64,000 nucleotides of DNA from Thiosocius sp963808165 (GCA_963808165.1 CAWEET010000008.1:59405-123404), one strand, 5' to 3'. Shown: positions 33,748-42,269, counted from the first letter of the stretch. A program made the numbers and translations. Notes: generated by a model from the sequence alone, not told the origin.

Positions 33748-34527
33748 ATGTCCGACTCGCCGAAAACCCACCTGGATCCCGCTGTTTCCGACGAGCCCAT
33801 GATAAAGATGAGCGGCGTGCACAAATGGTATGGCCAGTTTCACGTACTCAAGGACATCAACCTTAACGTGCAGAAGGGTGAGCGTATCGTCATCTGCGGG
33901 CCATCCGGATCCGGTAAGTCGACGATGATTCGCTGCATCAACCGCCTCGAGGAACACCAGCGCGGGCAGATCATCGTGGACGGTACTGAACTCAACGACG
34001 ACATCAAACATATCGACCAGATTCGTCGCGAGGTGGGCATGGTGTTTCAACACTTCAATCTGTTTCCCCACCTCACGGTATTGGAGAACTGTTGCCTGGC
34101 CCCGATCTGGGTGCGCAAGATGCCGCGCAGGGAGGCGGAGACGATGGCGATGGAATATCTGGAAAAGGTGAAGATTCCCGAGCAGGCCAGGAAATACCCG
34201 GGCCAGTTGTCGGGCGGTCAACAGCAGCGCGTTGCGATCGCCCGCAGCCTCTGCATGAACCCCAGCATCATGCTGTTCGACGAACCGACCTCGGCACTCG
34301 ATCCCGAGATGATCAAAGAGGTCTTGGACACCATGATCGAGCTGGCCGAGAGCGGCATGACCATGCTGTGCGTGACCCATGAGATGGGGTTTGCCAAGAC
34401 GGTGGCCAACCGGGTGATCTTCATGGATGGTGGCGAGATCATCGAACAGAACGAGCCAGGCGAGTTCTTCGGCAATCCGCAATCGGATCGAACCAAGCTG
34501 TTCCTGAGTCAGATCCTTGCCCATTGA
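33748..34527 (+). CDS. aapP: Amino-acid ABC transporter ATP-binding protein AapP
   Basis: 259-residue ATPase of the polar amino-acid group. It shows Walker A GPSGSGKSTM, Q-loop VFQHFNLFPHLTVLEN, signature LSGGQQQRVAIARSL, Walker B IMLFDEPTSALDPE and the switch histidine in CVTHEMGFA. It lies 15 bp after aapM and ends the operon. Likely couples ATP hydrolysis to import of a broad range of L-amino acids; the exact range is unknown. Confidence 0.96.
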   Translation: MSDSPKTHLDPAVSDEPMIKMSGVHKWYGQFHVLKDINLNVQKGERIVICGPSGSGKSTMIRCINRLEEHQRGQIIVDGTELNDDIKHIDQIRREVGMVFQHFNLFPHLTVLENCCLAPIWVRKMPRREAETMAMEYLEKVKIPEQARKYPGQLSGGQQQRVAIARSLCMNPSIMLFDEPTSALDPEMIKEVLDTMIELAESGMTMLCVTHEMGFAKTVANRVIFMDGGEIIEQNEPGEFFGNPQSDRTKLFLSQILAH

Positions 34528-34669
34528 CGCGGTCTTTCCCGGCGGCCGGTTCGCGCCCGTATGGCGCCGGGGTGGGCGCGTTTCCCGCACTGCAGGCTGG
34601 GAGCCGGTCGGGATTGCTCAGGTGCAGGGGTGGTGGCGCTATCGCGCCTTCGTCGGCGGTGTCCGAAAT

Positions 34670-34694
34670 GTGCTCCTTCGCGGGGAAGGAGCAC
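34670..34694. other. 10-bp perfect hairpin between convergent genes
   Basis: GTGCTCCTTC (34670-34679) and GAAGGAGCAC (34685-34694) form a perfect 10-bp stem with a 5-nt loop, 8 bp from the stop of the convergent SYLF gene and about 140 bp after aapP. No T tract is present on either strand, so a bidirectional terminator or RNA-stability element is possible but unproven. Confidence 0.45.
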
Positions 34695-34701
34695 GGTCGG
34701 G

Positions 34702-35271
34702 TCACATCTTTGGGGTATATTTGAACTTTTGACCACTGAGGCTCAATTCGCCCATCAACCCGCCTTTGGCAACGGTGAAGACGGCCAATCCCTTGTAGTA
34801 TTTCCCTTTGGCCTTTGCATCGTGCTTGCCACCGCTGGCGCCAGCTGAGGTTCCGGTCGTCGTCGCCTTGGCGTCCGCGGCGGCGGTGATCACCACGCCG
34901 GACACCTCGCCACCAAACTCAAAGTTACCGCTGGTGAATTCCTTCAATGCGCGCTCGTCTTCAAAAAAGATCATCTGGCTGAAAACCTTGCCACCCGCCA
35001 GCAGGCCTGCGCTGAGCTGCGTCACCGCAGTGTCGCCGATATACTGACCCTGCTGGTAGACTCGACCCTTGCCGTAGGCTCCGCCAACGACGAAGCCGGC
35101 CTTTCCGATGCTCGGAAACACGGCATAGCCGTAGGCGTGATTGAAAAATCCCTGGCTTTCGACGGCACTGCGAAAGATGCCTATCGTATCCTCGTATTCG
35201 TCGGCCCAGGCCTGCGTCATCGGCAGCAGCAGCATGATCAGCAGTGCGCCGAATTTCTTGGCTATTGCCAT
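34702..35271 (-). CDS. Exported SYLF-domain (Ysc84-like) lipid-binding protein
   Basis: 189 residues. A signal peptide (LLIMLLLPMTQAWA, cleaved near residue 22) is followed by a SYLF domain: AYGYAVFPSIGKAGFVVGGAYGKG and TQLSAGLLAGGKVFSQMIFF are its hallmarks. A low-complexity Ala/Thr/Gly/Lys stretch (about 135-160) interrupts the C-terminal part before GLMGELSLSGQKFKY. SYLF proteins bind lipids; the bacterial role is unknown. ATG 35271 is preferred because GAGGAG lies 9 bp upstream. Convergent with aapP. Confidence 0.85.
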   Translation of the reverse strand: MAIAKKFGALLIMLLLPMTQAWADEYEDTIGIFRSAVESQGFFNHAYGYAVFPSIGKAGFVVGGAYGKGRVYQQGQYIGDTAVTQLSAGLLAGGKVFSQMIFFEDERALKEFTSGNFEFGGEVSGVVITAAADAKATTTGTSAGASGGKHDAKAKGKYYKGLAVFTVAKGGLMGELSLSGQKFKYTPKM

Positions 35272-35499
35272 CTCCACTTTCTCCTCGATTATTGGGAGTG
35301 CAGGTATAGCACAGAATCTAGTGTCTCTCACAGACCCGTATGGGGCGCCTTTTTCATTGTCTGGTGTGTGGAAAGGGGTGGCAATCGTCGGGCCGGAAAC
35401 CGGGGGTTGCCCGATCGGGGCCGATCGAGGTGCAGCTTGCCGGGATCCTGGGTCTGGTATGCGATGTCTGGCCGTTGCTGCCGATGTCGGGCGCGCCGC

Positions 35500-35829
35500 T
35501 CAGACGTCATCCACCGCCCGGTTCGCTTGTTCGCATGGCGCATACCCCTCCGGAAACCTGCCCGCCAGGACAAAGGCGAAGGCGATCACTTCGGCAATCG
35601 CCTTGTAAAGGTTGTCGGGTATTTCCTCGCCGAGGGGAATCTGTGACAGGACCAGCGCGAGTTCGGGGTCCGGATACAGCGGGACGTCGGCCAGTTCCGC
35701 GGCAGCGATTATCCGTTCCGCCAACTGCTGCTGCCCTTTGGCTGTGACGCGTGGCGCGTTTTGCCCATCGTAGCGCAATGCGACGGCGATATCGCGCTGG
35801 CCACTGATGACTTGATTGTCACGCGTCAT
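35500..35829 (-). CDS. FlhB-like C-terminal-domain protein (orphan export-switch homologue)
   Basis: 109 residues resembling only the cytoplasmic tail of FlhB/YscU (segments DIAVALRYD, PRVTAKG, AERIIAAAELADVPLYPDPELA, LGEEIPDNLYKAIAEVIAFAF). The membrane part of FlhB is absent. The NPTH autocleavage motif that should precede VALRYD is replaced by GQRD, so the protein probably does not self-cleave. Its ATG overlaps the stop of the FliK-like gene (ATGA). Such FliK-FlhB-tail pairs occur away from main flagellar clusters in many gammaproteobacteria; function is not established. Confidence 0.85.
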   Translation of the reverse strand: MTRDNQVISGQRDIAVALRYDGQNAPRVTAKGQQQLAERIIAAAELADVPLYPDPELALVLSQIPLGEEIPDNLYKAIAEVIAFAFVLAGRFPEGYAPCEQANRAVDDV

Positions 35830-36968
35830 GCCCGCTCGTCCACGAGCCTGTCCGGCAGAGGTATCTTCATCGGAGGTTCTGCAGGGGGACCCAGCACCCC
35901 CTCGAGGTGGACGACGTCGAGTCCCTGTGCTTTGAGGGCGTCATCGAGCGTTGGCAGCCGTGCCTCCAGACGCTGCAGTGTCGGGGCGCGGTCAACCCAA
36001 AAGGTCGTGGCGACCCGGTCACCGCTTAGTGCCACCCTGCATTGAACGCTGCCGATGTTGTCGAATTCAAAGCCAAGGTTGACCGACCATGCGGATGTGC
36101 CGTCGTTACTGTCGCCAGATGCATCGCGTTCGATGCGCAGCATCAGGTCGTCGGTGCCATCCGGCAGATGAATCGGCAGGTCCAATTGCCAGACCTGGCG
36201 CGGGCTGTCGTCCAGCGGCAGAGCTGCGCTCTGCTGTAGCTGAATTCGCGACACGGAACCCTCGACCAGGCGCACTAGCCGGTTGAGTAGTGTGTCACCG
36301 CCTGCTTCGCGGCCCGCCGCAGCCTGTGTGGGCTGGTCGCCGGTGGTCGGCGCTGGCCGAACGCCGGGCTGCTTGAGCCCTGTTTCCGGTCCGATGTCGG
36401 CTCTCAGCCGCGCCGCGAACTGGAGTAGGCGCATCTTGATGTCAGTCGTCTCCTTAGGATCGCCGTTCAGCAGTCGCGGCTCGTGAAACAGGCCGCTATG
36501 CGATACCGCCTGGCGCAGGGTTGCCGCTTGGAGTTGGTCGATGTGAACACCGCTATCGCGTAATAGGGTCATGAATTGATGGATTCGCTCGGCATGTTTG
36601 GCTGACATCGGCTGTGCACGCAGCTGGCTGACTGACTCGCGGGTTTCTTGTGGTGGCATCTGGCGACCCATCGCAGAGCGTGCCACCTGCTCACGTGGTT
36701 CCGGGGGGACAGGTGCGGTCAAAACCCGCAATTCGGGGACTGGTGGTCCCTTGACCACCTGGAGCTTCACTTCGGTCCCGGGCCGCAGCATGACCTGGCT
36801 GCGCGCCAGCAAATCGGTGGAAGCAATCTGCAGGCGCAGAACCCCGGGCTGTGGCTGCTCGGTGACTCTCGCCTGCAGCACCTGACCGATCTGAAGCTGC
36901 TTCAGTAACTTCGGCAGGTCCCGGCCTACGACGTCGAGCAGTGGCTGCAGTGTGGCTGGGATTTTCAC
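35826..36968 (-). CDS. FliK-like flagellar hook-length control family protein
   Basis: 380 residues. The N-terminal part carries a small beta domain (QVLQARVTEQPQPGVLRLQI). A proline- and glutamine-rich linker separates it from a C-terminal FliK-type domain (WQLDLPIHLPDGTDDLMLRI, later QCRVALSGDRVATTFWVDRA). FliK measures hook length and switches export specificity by contacting the FlhB tail; here it is encoded next to an FlhB-tail homologue. Starts with GTG 36968 without a clear Shine-Dalgarno. No other flagellar genes are in the window. Confidence 0.75.
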   Translation of the reverse strand: MKIPATLQPLLDVVGRDLPKLLKQLQIGQVLQARVTEQPQPGVLRLQIASTDLLARSQVMLRPGTEVKLQVVKGPPVPELRVLTAPVPPEPREQVARSAMGRQMPPQETRESVSQLRAQPMSAKHAERIHQFMTLLRDSGVHIDQLQAATLRQAVSHSGLFHEPRLLNGDPKETTDIKMRLLQFAARLRADIGPETGLKQPGVRPAPTTGDQPTQAAAGREAGGDTLLNRLVRLVEGSVSRIQLQQSAALPLDDSPRQVWQLDLPIHLPDGTDDLMLRIERDASGDSNDGTSAWSVNLGFEFDNIGSVQCRVALSGDRVATTFWVDRAPTLQRLEARLPTLDDALKAQGLDVVHLEGVLGPPAEPPMKIPLPDRLVDERA

Positions 36969-37000
36969 AATCGGCGGCTCATGCGGCGTGATTCCAAAGA

Positions 37001-37020
37001 TATCGGCAGCGCCGCCGATA
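37001..37020. repeat. Inverted repeat between divergent genes
   Basis: TATCGGC (37001-37007) and GCCGATA (37014-37020) are perfect inverted copies around a 6-bp centre in the 88-bp gap between the FliK-like gene and the GYF-pentapeptide gene. It could be an operator acting on both. Confidence 0.4.
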
Positions 37021-37056
37021 ATTTCAGCATCGTCATAGCAGTGGACTGAGCTACCA

Positions 37057-37797
37057 GTGAGCGAGGCAAAGGGGAGTGGACTGGCGTGGTTTGTGCGCCG
37101 CGGCTCGGCGGTGCGCGGACCATACAGCAGTGCGCGGGTTCGTCACTTCGTGCTCGAAGGCAGATTCGCATTCGATGACGAGGTGAGTCCCGATCGGGCG
37201 CACTGGAGCCGCCTGGGGGGCGTGCCCGAGGTGGTACCGTTGCAGCTGCGGGTCGAGGATGACGGCTGGGCGGCGCAAGAGGCGGCGCAGCACCAGGGTG
37301 AACGGCGTCGTGCGCTGCGCGCGATCGTCGTGGTCTTTCTCGTCGTGACCACGCTGACTGCCGGTGTGTCGCTGATTGGCTCGAAAGAGACCGCGGCAGA
37401 TCGCAATTGTTTCGCCGCCCCGGTACCGGGAATCTTTCTCGAAGGCTGTCAGCTGTCCGGAGCGAAGATGGCCGGCGCAGGGCTGGTGAATGCCCGGATG
37501 GCAAGTACCGTACTCAGCGGGGCAGAGCTCGGCGAGGCGGAGCTGAGCCACGCCGATCTTCGCTATGCGGACCTTGCTGGTGCGGACCTTTCCTACGCGC
37601 GCCTCGACGGCGCGGATCTCAAGGGCGCGAATCTGCGGCTCGCGGATCTCACCAATGCCGATCTATCTGCCGCAGACCTGAGTTTTGCGGACCTCACTGG
37701 CGCTCGCCTCGGTGGTGCCCGTCTCGAACGGGCGATACTCAATGGCACCATTTGGAGTGACGGGCGGCGCTGTTCGGTTTCCGATTGTCCGCGATGA
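37057..37797 (+). CDS. GYF_2-domain, single-pass, pentapeptide-repeat protein
   Basis: 246 residues in three parts. Residues about 8-60 resemble a GYF_2 domain (AWFVRRGSAVRGPYSSARV, a pattern of these small adaptor domains). Residues about 87-108 form one membrane helix (AIVVVFLVVTTLTAGVSLIG). Residues about 135-235 are pentapeptide repeats of the A(D/N)LXX type (for example LSHADLRYADLAGADLSYA), predicted to form a right-handed quadrilateral helix. With a cytoplasmic GYF domain the repeats would lie in the periplasm. Starts with GTG 37057. Function unknown; the domain order suggests an envelope scaffold or binding protein. Confidence 0.75.
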   Translation: MSEAKGSGLAWFVRRGSAVRGPYSSARVRHFVLEGRFAFDDEVSPDRAHWSRLGGVPEVVPLQLRVEDDGWAAQEAAQHQGERRRALRAIVVVFLVVTTLTAGVSLIGSKETAADRNCFAAPVPGIFLEGCQLSGAKMAGAGLVNARMASTVLSGAELGEAELSHADLRYADLAGADLSYARLDGADLKGANLRLADLTNADLSAADLSFADLTGARLGGARLERAILNGTIWSDGRRCSVSDCPR

Positions 37798-37807
37798 CTT
37801 GTAGCCC

Positions 37808-37836
37808 TTGAGTTGGGCGCAGTCCCGGACTAGACT
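37808..37836 (+). promoter_or_regulatory. Candidate sigma70 promoter for the small cysteine-rich protein
   Basis: TTGAGT (37808-37813) and TAGACT (37831-37836) are 17 bp apart, giving a start near 37843 and a leader of about 44 nt. Confidence 0.55.
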
Positions 37837-37843
37837 TTCCAAC

Positions 37844-37861
37844 GACACCAGGATCGGTGTC
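37844..37861 (+). other. 5' leader hairpin
   Basis: GACACC (37844-37849) and GGTGTC (37856-37861) form a 6-bp stem with a 6-nt loop at the very 5' end of the predicted transcript, a position typical of mRNA-stabilising hairpins. Confidence 0.4.
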
Positions 37862-37886
37862 TTTCATGTTCTAAGGAGAGAACTTT

Positions 37887-38153
37887 ATGCCTAACTCAAT
37901 CATTTCCCGTGCCCAGGTCCAAGTTGCGCTGATCGTGGCCGGTTTGGCGCTTGCGTCCTCGCCGGTTTCCGCTGCCAGCCAGTGCAAGGGCGTTCAGGAG
38001 AATGCCTGCATGTCCAATGGCGAATGCGTATGGGTGCAGGGTTATACCCGCAAGGACGGGCGATCGGTGTCGAGCCATTGCAAACTCAAAGGTGGCAGGA
38101 AGACGGAACAGTCCGCGCAAGCCGATGGCGTCAAGCTGAGCAAGGCCCGCTAG
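37887..38153 (+). CDS. Small exported cysteine-rich protein
   Basis: 88 residues, not a family I can name. A signal peptide (hydrophobic core VALIVAGLALASSPVSA) ends near residue 30. The mature part of about 58 residues carries four cysteines in the pattern C-x7-C-x5-C-x16-C, with WVQGYTRKDGRSVSSHC between the last two and a lysine-rich tail. Two disulfides are likely after export. The start follows a strong AAGGAGAG site. It has its own predicted promoter, leader hairpin and intrinsic terminator, so it is a monocistronic gene that may be strongly expressed. Confidence 0.8.
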   Translation: MPNSIISRAQVQVALIVAGLALASSPVSAASQCKGVQENACMSNGECVWVQGYTRKDGRSVSSHCKLKGGRKTEQSAQADGVKLSKAR

Positions 38154-38268
38154 GCCTGATGGTAGTGACTTAAGCGGCCATACGGCGTCGAACAGGGCTC
38201 GGCCGCGTTCGATTCGCGGGCGTGCCACTGAAGGAGACGGCAGTCCAGCCTCTCGCGACGGAACGATG

Positions 38269-38295
38269 CACCCGCCAACCGGCGGGTGTTTTTTT
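38269..38295 (+). terminator. Rho-independent terminator
   Basis: CACCCGCC (38269-38276), loop AACC, GGCGGGTG (38281-38288), then seven T. This is the clearest intrinsic terminator in the window. It ends the small cysteine-rich gene and isolates the antiporter gene that follows. Confidence 0.9.
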
Positions 38296-38347
38296 GTTCC
38301 GGGCTACTTGCTATCGTGCTGTTTTGGCCAAAAGACGCCAACCAGCG

Positions 38348-39517
38348 ATGCAGCAGGATCCGATCGTCTTCACTATCTTCCTGGTCTTCACCGGTGCGGC
38401 GCTGTTCGCGACGGTCGCGCTCTATGCCCGCCAGTCGCTGCTGGTTGCATATATCGTGCTGGGGGCGCTGCTGGGGCCGTCGGCACTTGGTCTGGTCACT
38501 GACCCCGAGCTGATCCGCAGCATCTCCGAGTTCGGCATCATGTTCCTGCTGTTCCTGCTCGGGTTGAACCTGCAGCCTCAGGAACTTTGGCGCATGGTCA
38601 GCAAGACCACCCAGGTCACGGTGTTCAGTTCCCTGGCATTCTTTGCAGTCGGATTCTCGGTTGCCCTGGTGTTTGGTTTCACGGCTGGTGAAGCGCTGCT
38701 GGTGGGCGGGGCGGCGACCTTCTCCAGCACCATCGTCGGCCTGAAACTGTTGCCGACCACGATGCTGCATCATCAACGCACCGGCGAGGTCATCATCAGT
38801 ATCCTGCTGCTGCAGGACCTGCTCGCTATTGTGCTGCTGCTGGTGGTCCAGGGAGTTTCGCAGGGCAGCATGCATTTGTTCGACATCGCCAAGCTGTTGG
38901 TGGCGCTGCCGGCGCTGATCGGATTTGCCTGGGTCGCCGAACGCCACATCCTGATCCGCCTGATCCGCAAGTTCGACAAGATCCAGGAGTATATCTTTCT
39001 GATGACCATTGGCTGGTGCCTCGGCATGGCGGAACTCGCTGGCCTGCTCGGCCTTTCGGCGGAAATTGGTGCCTTCATCGCCGGCGTCGTGCTGGCATCC
39101 AGCCCCATCGCCTTGTTCATCGCAGAAAGCCTCAAGCCGCTGCGCGATTTCTTCCTGGTGTTGTTTTTTTTCTCCTTGGGTGCCGGCTTCGACATCGGGG
39201 TCATCAATGAGGTGATCCTCCCGGCGTTGGTGCTTGCTGGCGCACTGATGCTGTTGAAGCCGCCGGTGTTCCGGTATCTGTTGTTGCGCACCGGCGAATC
39301 CGAGAAACGTTCGAATGAGGTGGGTTACCGCCTGGGGCAGATGAGCGAGTTCTCGCTGCTACTGGCGGTCTTGGCCTTCGAGAACCAGGTCATCGGGGCC
39401 CGGGCCTCTTATCTGATCCAGTTGTCCACGCTGCTGACTTTTTTGATTTCGTCCTACCTGGTCGTGATGCGATTCCCGACGCCTATCGCGGTCAACGATG
39501 CATTGCGTCGGGATTGA
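38348..39517 (+). CDS. CPA2-family cation/proton antiporter (KefB/Na_H_Exchanger type)
   Basis: 389 residues, about 12 predicted membrane helices. The first helices (IVFTIFLVFTGAALFATVALYA, then YIVLGALLGPSALGL) and FGIMFLLFLLGLNLQP are typical of monovalent-cation:proton antiporter-2 proteins. It ends after the membrane domain, without the TrkA-N/RCK regulatory domain of KefB/KefC, so it may be unregulated by nucleotides or have a separate subunit. ATG 38348 is preferred because the upstream extension reads through the terminator. Likely role: K+ or Na+ efflux and pH control. Confidence 0.85.
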   Translation: MQQDPIVFTIFLVFTGAALFATVALYARQSLLVAYIVLGALLGPSALGLVTDPELIRSISEFGIMFLLFLLGLNLQPQELWRMVSKTTQVTVFSSLAFFAVGFSVALVFGFTAGEALLVGGAATFSSTIVGLKLLPTTMLHHQRTGEVIISILLLQDLLAIVLLLVVQGVSQGSMHLFDIAKLLVALPALIGFAWVAERHILIRLIRKFDKIQEYIFLMTIGWCLGMAELAGLLGLSAEIGAFIAGVVLASSPIALFIAESLKPLRDFFLVLFFFSLGAGFDIGVINEVILPALVLAGALMLLKPPVFRYLLLRTGESEKRSNEVGYRLGQMSEFSLLLAVLAFENQVIGARASYLIQLSTLLTFLISSYLVVMRFPTPIAVNDALRRD

Positions 39518-39772
39518 TCAGCGCGGATCGTCTCCAGAGTGTCATGCGCTTTTCACCTGTGCCTTCTACACTCCGCCGCAGTGGCCGTTAACTTGGCAGC
39601 TGCGCCCCGGCGCATGCGACCGGCGGGGCGCCTTGAATCCGTCCCTGGAGGCTCGAATGCCGCCTCCTTGCGCCAGACGCCCACGGCTCCAACAGGCCCA
39701 GAGCACTTTGCATACCCGCCAGCCCGGTGCCACTGTTTCTGGAATTGGGTAGACAAGCAGAGATGACAGCCC

Positions 39773-39973
39773 ATGATGCGTGAACTCAGAAAGCACGCCA
39801 ACCCTTGCGCCGCGCCGCCAAGCGTGGTCCGCCTCGCCGAAGAGATAGTGCTGCACGAGAGACGACTGCAGCAGATCGGCCCAGACGGGGACTGCGCTTA
39901 CGAGAACGCCCTGATCCGCTTTCTTGAGCAGCAGCTCGGCATGCGGCGCGAAATGCTCAGGTCGGTGGAGTAG
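39773..39973 (+). CDS. Hypothetical 66-residue protein
   Basis: A small charged, helix-prone frame (RLAEEIVLHERRLQQIG, then NALIRFLEQQLGMRREMLRS) with a GAGATGACAG stretch before ATG 39773. No homologue is recognised. It overlaps the end of the convergent GGDEF-EAL gene by 17 bp. The 255 bp before it contain no other convincing gene. Could be spurious. Confidence 0.4.
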   Translation: MMRELRKHANPCAAPPSVVRLAEEIVLHERRLQQIGPDGDCAYENALIRFLEQQLGMRREMLRSVE

Positions 39974-42098
39974 CCTGTCCGCAATGACGGACCGTCGCTG
40001 CCCCTGGCGCCGGTATTGGCATGTCGTCCGGTGCATAGAGTTCGCCGTTGAACCTGAGTTCTTCGCGGAACCTTTCCGCTGATAGAGGCGGTCGCCCAAG
40101 ATAACCCTGGTAATAGCTGCAGTCGGCGTTGCGCAGGAACTGCAGTTGCTCGCGGGTTTCCACGCCCTCTGCAATGACCTTGAGCCCGATGTGCTTTGCC
40201 ATCGACAGGATGGCCCGGACGATCGCGGCATCGTTGGGATCGGAGGCGATGTCGCGCACGAAGCTGCGGTCGATTTTCAGGGTGTCGATCGGTAGCTGGC
40301 GCAGGTCGGCCAGCGATGAGTAACCAGTACCGAAATCATCAATGGCGAAGCGGATGCCCATCTGTTTGAGCGCAGTCATTCGCTCGATCGAATCGTGGGT
40401 GTCTTTGATCAGCATGGTTTCGGTGATTTCGAATTGCAGGCGCTTCGCGTCGGCGCCCGTCTCGGCGACGATTTCTTTGACCCGGTCGACGAACTCCGGC
40501 TGGTGGAACTGCTGGTGACTGATATTGATGGCCAGACAGTCGGGTGCCTGTAACTCAGGGTCGTCCTGGATTGATCCCAATAGTCGGCACGACTCGAGCA
40601 ACACCCAGTCGTCGAGCTTGAGCATCAATGCACAGTTTTCGATATAGGGTAGAAATTCGGTCGGCGCGATCATGCCATTGCTCGGGTGGTGCCAGCGAAG
40701 CAGGACCTCGGCGCCGAGCACGTGGCCGTCCCGGATCACCAGCAACGGCTGGAAGTGGAGTTCGAACTCGCCTTCGCGCAGTCCGTTGCGTAGCTCGTTC
40801 TCCAGCCGCAGACGTGAGATTGCCGCCTCGTCCATGCGCCGCTCGAACACCCGTGCACCGTCGCGGCCCGCCCCCTTGGCGTGGTACATCGCCGTGTCAG
40901 CATGCCGCAGCAGCGTGTCGACCGTGTCGCCGTCATGCGGAAAGGTCACAATGCCGATGCTCGCCGTCACGTACAGTTCATGACCGTCCAGCCGGTACTC
41001 GTCGACAAAGATGGCGCGGACCTTCTCGGCGATCTCGCGCGCCTTTTCGACGGCACGGTCCTGGCGTTGGCCGAGACCTTCGAGCAGCACCACGAATTCG
41101 TCACCGCCGAGGCGGGCCACGGTGTCTTCCTCGCGCAGCGCACCGCGGAGGCGCCGGGCCAGTTCCTTGAGCAGTTCGTCTCCAACCGAGTGGCCCAGTG
41201 AATCGTTGATGCGTTTGAACTTGTCGAGGTCAAGGAACAGCAGCGCGCCGATCTGATGGGTACGCCTTGCGCGGGCAAGGGCGCGATTGACCCGGTCGGT
41301 CAGCAGCGTGCGATTGGGCAGATCGGTCAGGGTGTCGTGGTAGGCAAGATGCTGGATGCGTTCAGCGGCATTCTCGCGCTCGCTGATATCGCGTGCGATG
41401 CACAGCAGCATGTTGCCGGTGTCGAGCTGGATACGGGAGGTCGATACCTCGGCCGGGATGATCCGGCCATCGCCGGCCCGATAGTTGATCCGGATCGACC
41501 GGCCCTCGCCACGGTCCATCACATCGTCGACCAGACTGCGCAGAAAGGCGTCGCTCTCATCGTGCAGCTCGGTCAGATGCATGCCGGTGAGCCGTTCGTG
41601 CGGAATGCCCAGGAACTCGGCCGTCCGGGGGTTGCAGTCCAGAAGCCGGCCATCCTGGGGATCGAAGATCAGTACCGCGTCATGCGAATGTCGGTAGATC
41701 GCCTTGAAGCGTTCCAGCTCCCGCCGCAGGCGCCGTGTGTAATCGGCGATACGCCGCTGGCGCGTGGCCAGCATGCGCTCCAGGCGGAGGGTGTCGAGGT
41801 CGCTGGCCTGTTCGGCTGGGTCGGCCACACGCCGCGGATGCGCGGACAGTCGGCGCATGCGGCCCTCGAGGTGCCCGAGGCCCTGGCGGATCGGCCGCTG
41901 CACCGAGAAATCCCAAAACAGCGCAATGCTGCCGGCGATGACGGCGGCGAGCAGGCCGTTCAGGATCGAGAGCTGCGGGCCTCCCTGGCTGACGAGCATG
42001 AAGGCGAATTGTCCCAGCAGGACCATCGCGAACAGGGCCAGGGGCTTGCGCAGCGCGGACAGCATCAGTTGAGGTGCAGGGGTGGCAGGCAGTGACAA
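39957..42098 (-). CDS. Membrane PAS-GGDEF-EAL protein (bifunctional c-di-GMP enzyme)
   Basis: 713 residues. Two N-terminal membrane helices (about 15-65) and a coiled linker lead to a PAS domain (about 140-260, FKAIYRHSHDAVLIFDPQDG). A GGDEF domain follows with intact RLGGDEFVVLLEG, and a C-terminal EAL domain carries EVLLRW in the ExLxR position, NISHQQF, DDFGTGYSSL, KIDRSFV and AEGVET. Both catalytic sets look complete, so it may make and degrade c-di-GMP, with PAS sensing choosing the direction. Starts with TTG 42098; ATG 42065 is an alternative. c-di-GMP control would fit the exopolysaccharide genes elsewhere in the window. Confidence 0.92.
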   Translation of the reverse strand: MSLPATPAPQLMLSALRKPLALFAMVLLGQFAFMLVSQGGPQLSILNGLLAAVIAGSIALFWDFSVQRPIRQGLGHLEGRMRRLSAHPRRVADPAEQASDLDTLRLERMLATRQRRIADYTRRLRRELERFKAIYRHSHDAVLIFDPQDGRLLDCNPRTAEFLGIPHERLTGMHLTELHDESDAFLRSLVDDVMDRGEGRSIRINYRAGDGRIIPAEVSTSRIQLDTGNMLLCIARDISERENAAERIQHLAYHDTLTDLPNRTLLTDRVNRALARARRTHQIGALLFLDLDKFKRINDSLGHSVGDELLKELARRLRGALREEDTVARLGGDEFVVLLEGLGQRQDRAVEKAREIAEKVRAIFVDEYRLDGHELYVTASIGIVTFPHDGDTVDTLLRHADTAMYHAKGAGRDGARVFERRMDEAAISRLRLENELRNGLREGEFELHFQPLLVIRDGHVLGAEVLLRWHHPSNGMIAPTEFLPYIENCALMLKLDDWVLLESCRLLGSIQDDPELQAPDCLAINISHQQFHQPEFVDRVKEIVAETGADAKRLQFEITETMLIKDTHDSIERMTALKQMGIRFAIDDFGTGYSSLADLRQLPIDTLKIDRSFVRDIASDPNDAAIVRAILSMAKHIGLKVIAEGVETREQLQFLRNADCSYYQGYLGRPPLSAERFREELRFNGELYAPDDMPIPAPGAATVRHCGQATPPT

Positions 42099-42142
42099 GG
42101 CGGCATTCGTGCCTGGATCATGATGTAACCTCGCGTTTGCTC

Positions 42143-42168
42143 AGCTATCGTCCGCAAGGTGGATAGCT
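42143..42168. other. 7-bp inverted repeat between divergent genes
   Basis: AGCTATC (42143-42149) and GATAGCT (42162-42168) flank a 12-bp centre in the gap between the GGDEF-EAL gene and trmO. It may be an operator; nothing else in this gap is recognisable. Confidence 0.3.
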
Positions 42169-42269
42169 TTATGCCCGCGAGGCAAAAAATTCCCTGGCCT
42201 GGATGTTGTATTGCGGGCTAGGCATCATGCCGGACAAGCCACTTCTTACCGCCCAGGTCGACGCAATCA

